Shown: piece by piece, positions 64,000 to 64,000 of the stretch
Position numbering within the stretch: the first letter of the stretch is position 1
Layout: each line of letters starts with the position of its first letter
DNA from: Deltaproteobacteria bacterium
GTDB taxonomy: Bacteria > Desulfobacterota > Dissulfuribacteria > Dissulfuribacterales > UBA3076
Assembly: GCA_018399745.1 (NCBI GenBank)
Contig: JAGYNZ010000006.1
Coordinates: 1-64,000, forward strand
Direction: 5' to 3'
DNA: 64,000 nucleotides
The notes under the pieces: generated by a model
Told to the model about the DNA's origin: nothing
Databases searched by the model: none
The model's input: only the letters and a program-made list of their open reading frames with translations
Position numbers and translations under genes: made by a program

Positions 64000-64000
64000 C

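Noticed and set aside
1..64000. CRISPR arrays, tRNA or rRNA genes, riboswitches
   Set aside because: I looked for repeat-spacer periodicity and cloverleaf or known riboswitch patterns in the intergenic regions and saw none. This is by eye only; tRNAscan and Infernal would be decisive.

Overview
The window looks like a chromosomal segment of an anaerobic, Gram-negative Desulfobacterota (former Deltaproteobacteria) bacterium, probably a sulfate or sulfur-compound metaboliser from a saline habitat. The clues are a small assimilatory-type siroheme sulfite reductase, an oxygen-tolerance set (SOD-like protein, universal stress proteins, protoglobin), a Feo ferrous-iron system, KDO/LPS and type IV pilus genes, and a complete ectoine operon. 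The assignment to a phylum is inference from gene content; no rRNA or tRNA gene was seen. Both window ends cut genes (a Lon-type protease at the left, an asparagine synthetase at the right).

Layout. 0-12.2 kb: stress and envelope genes, including lon end, two universal stress proteins, a DUF2959 lipoprotein, a GlsB-type membrane protein, a HerA-like ATPase, a protoglobin-PsiE fusion, the small sulfite reductase, an HDOD protein, a nitroreductase, a PfpI-type protein and a kinase-like protein paired with a universal stress protein. 12.3-15.9 kb: hyuB/hyuA-type hydantoinase/oxoprolinase pair. 15.9-19.2 kb: a Fur-FeoA fusion, feoA and feoB, with a small inverted-repeat element that supplies the feoB stop codon. 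19.4-22.6 kb: two oligopeptide-type ABC permeases and an HD-GYP protein.

22.7-33.4 kb is the accessory part. It has low gene density, remnants and AT-rich genes: a secreted protein with an aerolysin/ETX-MTX2-like C-terminal half, tatC, a Xaa-Pro peptidase, a secreted lipase with a dockerin-like tail broken by two single-base shifts, and a cluster of toxin-antitoxin genes (hicAB, a higA remnant, a ParE/RelE pair, a MazEF-like pair with a shifted antitoxin). A broken proline-iminopeptidase remnant closes it. The repeated pattern of one-base shifts means either real decay or assembly error, and this must be settled before the broken genes are interpreted.

33.4-64 kb is mostly housekeeping: a radical SAM protein, ileS, a CDP-alcohol phosphatidyltransferase, rsmI, kdsB; a secreted His/Asp-rich protein behind a near-perfect sigma-54 promoter; ftsE-ftsX-envC; two PilT-type ATPases with a zinc-ribbon protein; a Tat-exported SOD-like protein; galU-priA; a WbqC protein and a flavodoxin-like/arsenate-reductase-like fusion that has lost its catalytic cysteine; ectABC with a YitT protein; an amphi-Trp protein; prfC; an MntP-like protein; a DUF1992 protein; and the asparagine synthetase fragment.

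The strongest candidates for new biology are the aerolysin-like secreted protein (23.1-24.7 kb), the protoglobin-PsiE fusion, the sigma-54-driven secreted protein, the Tat SOD-like protein, and the nucleophile-less reductase/phosphatase fusion. All calls are from reading the sequence; no database search was run.
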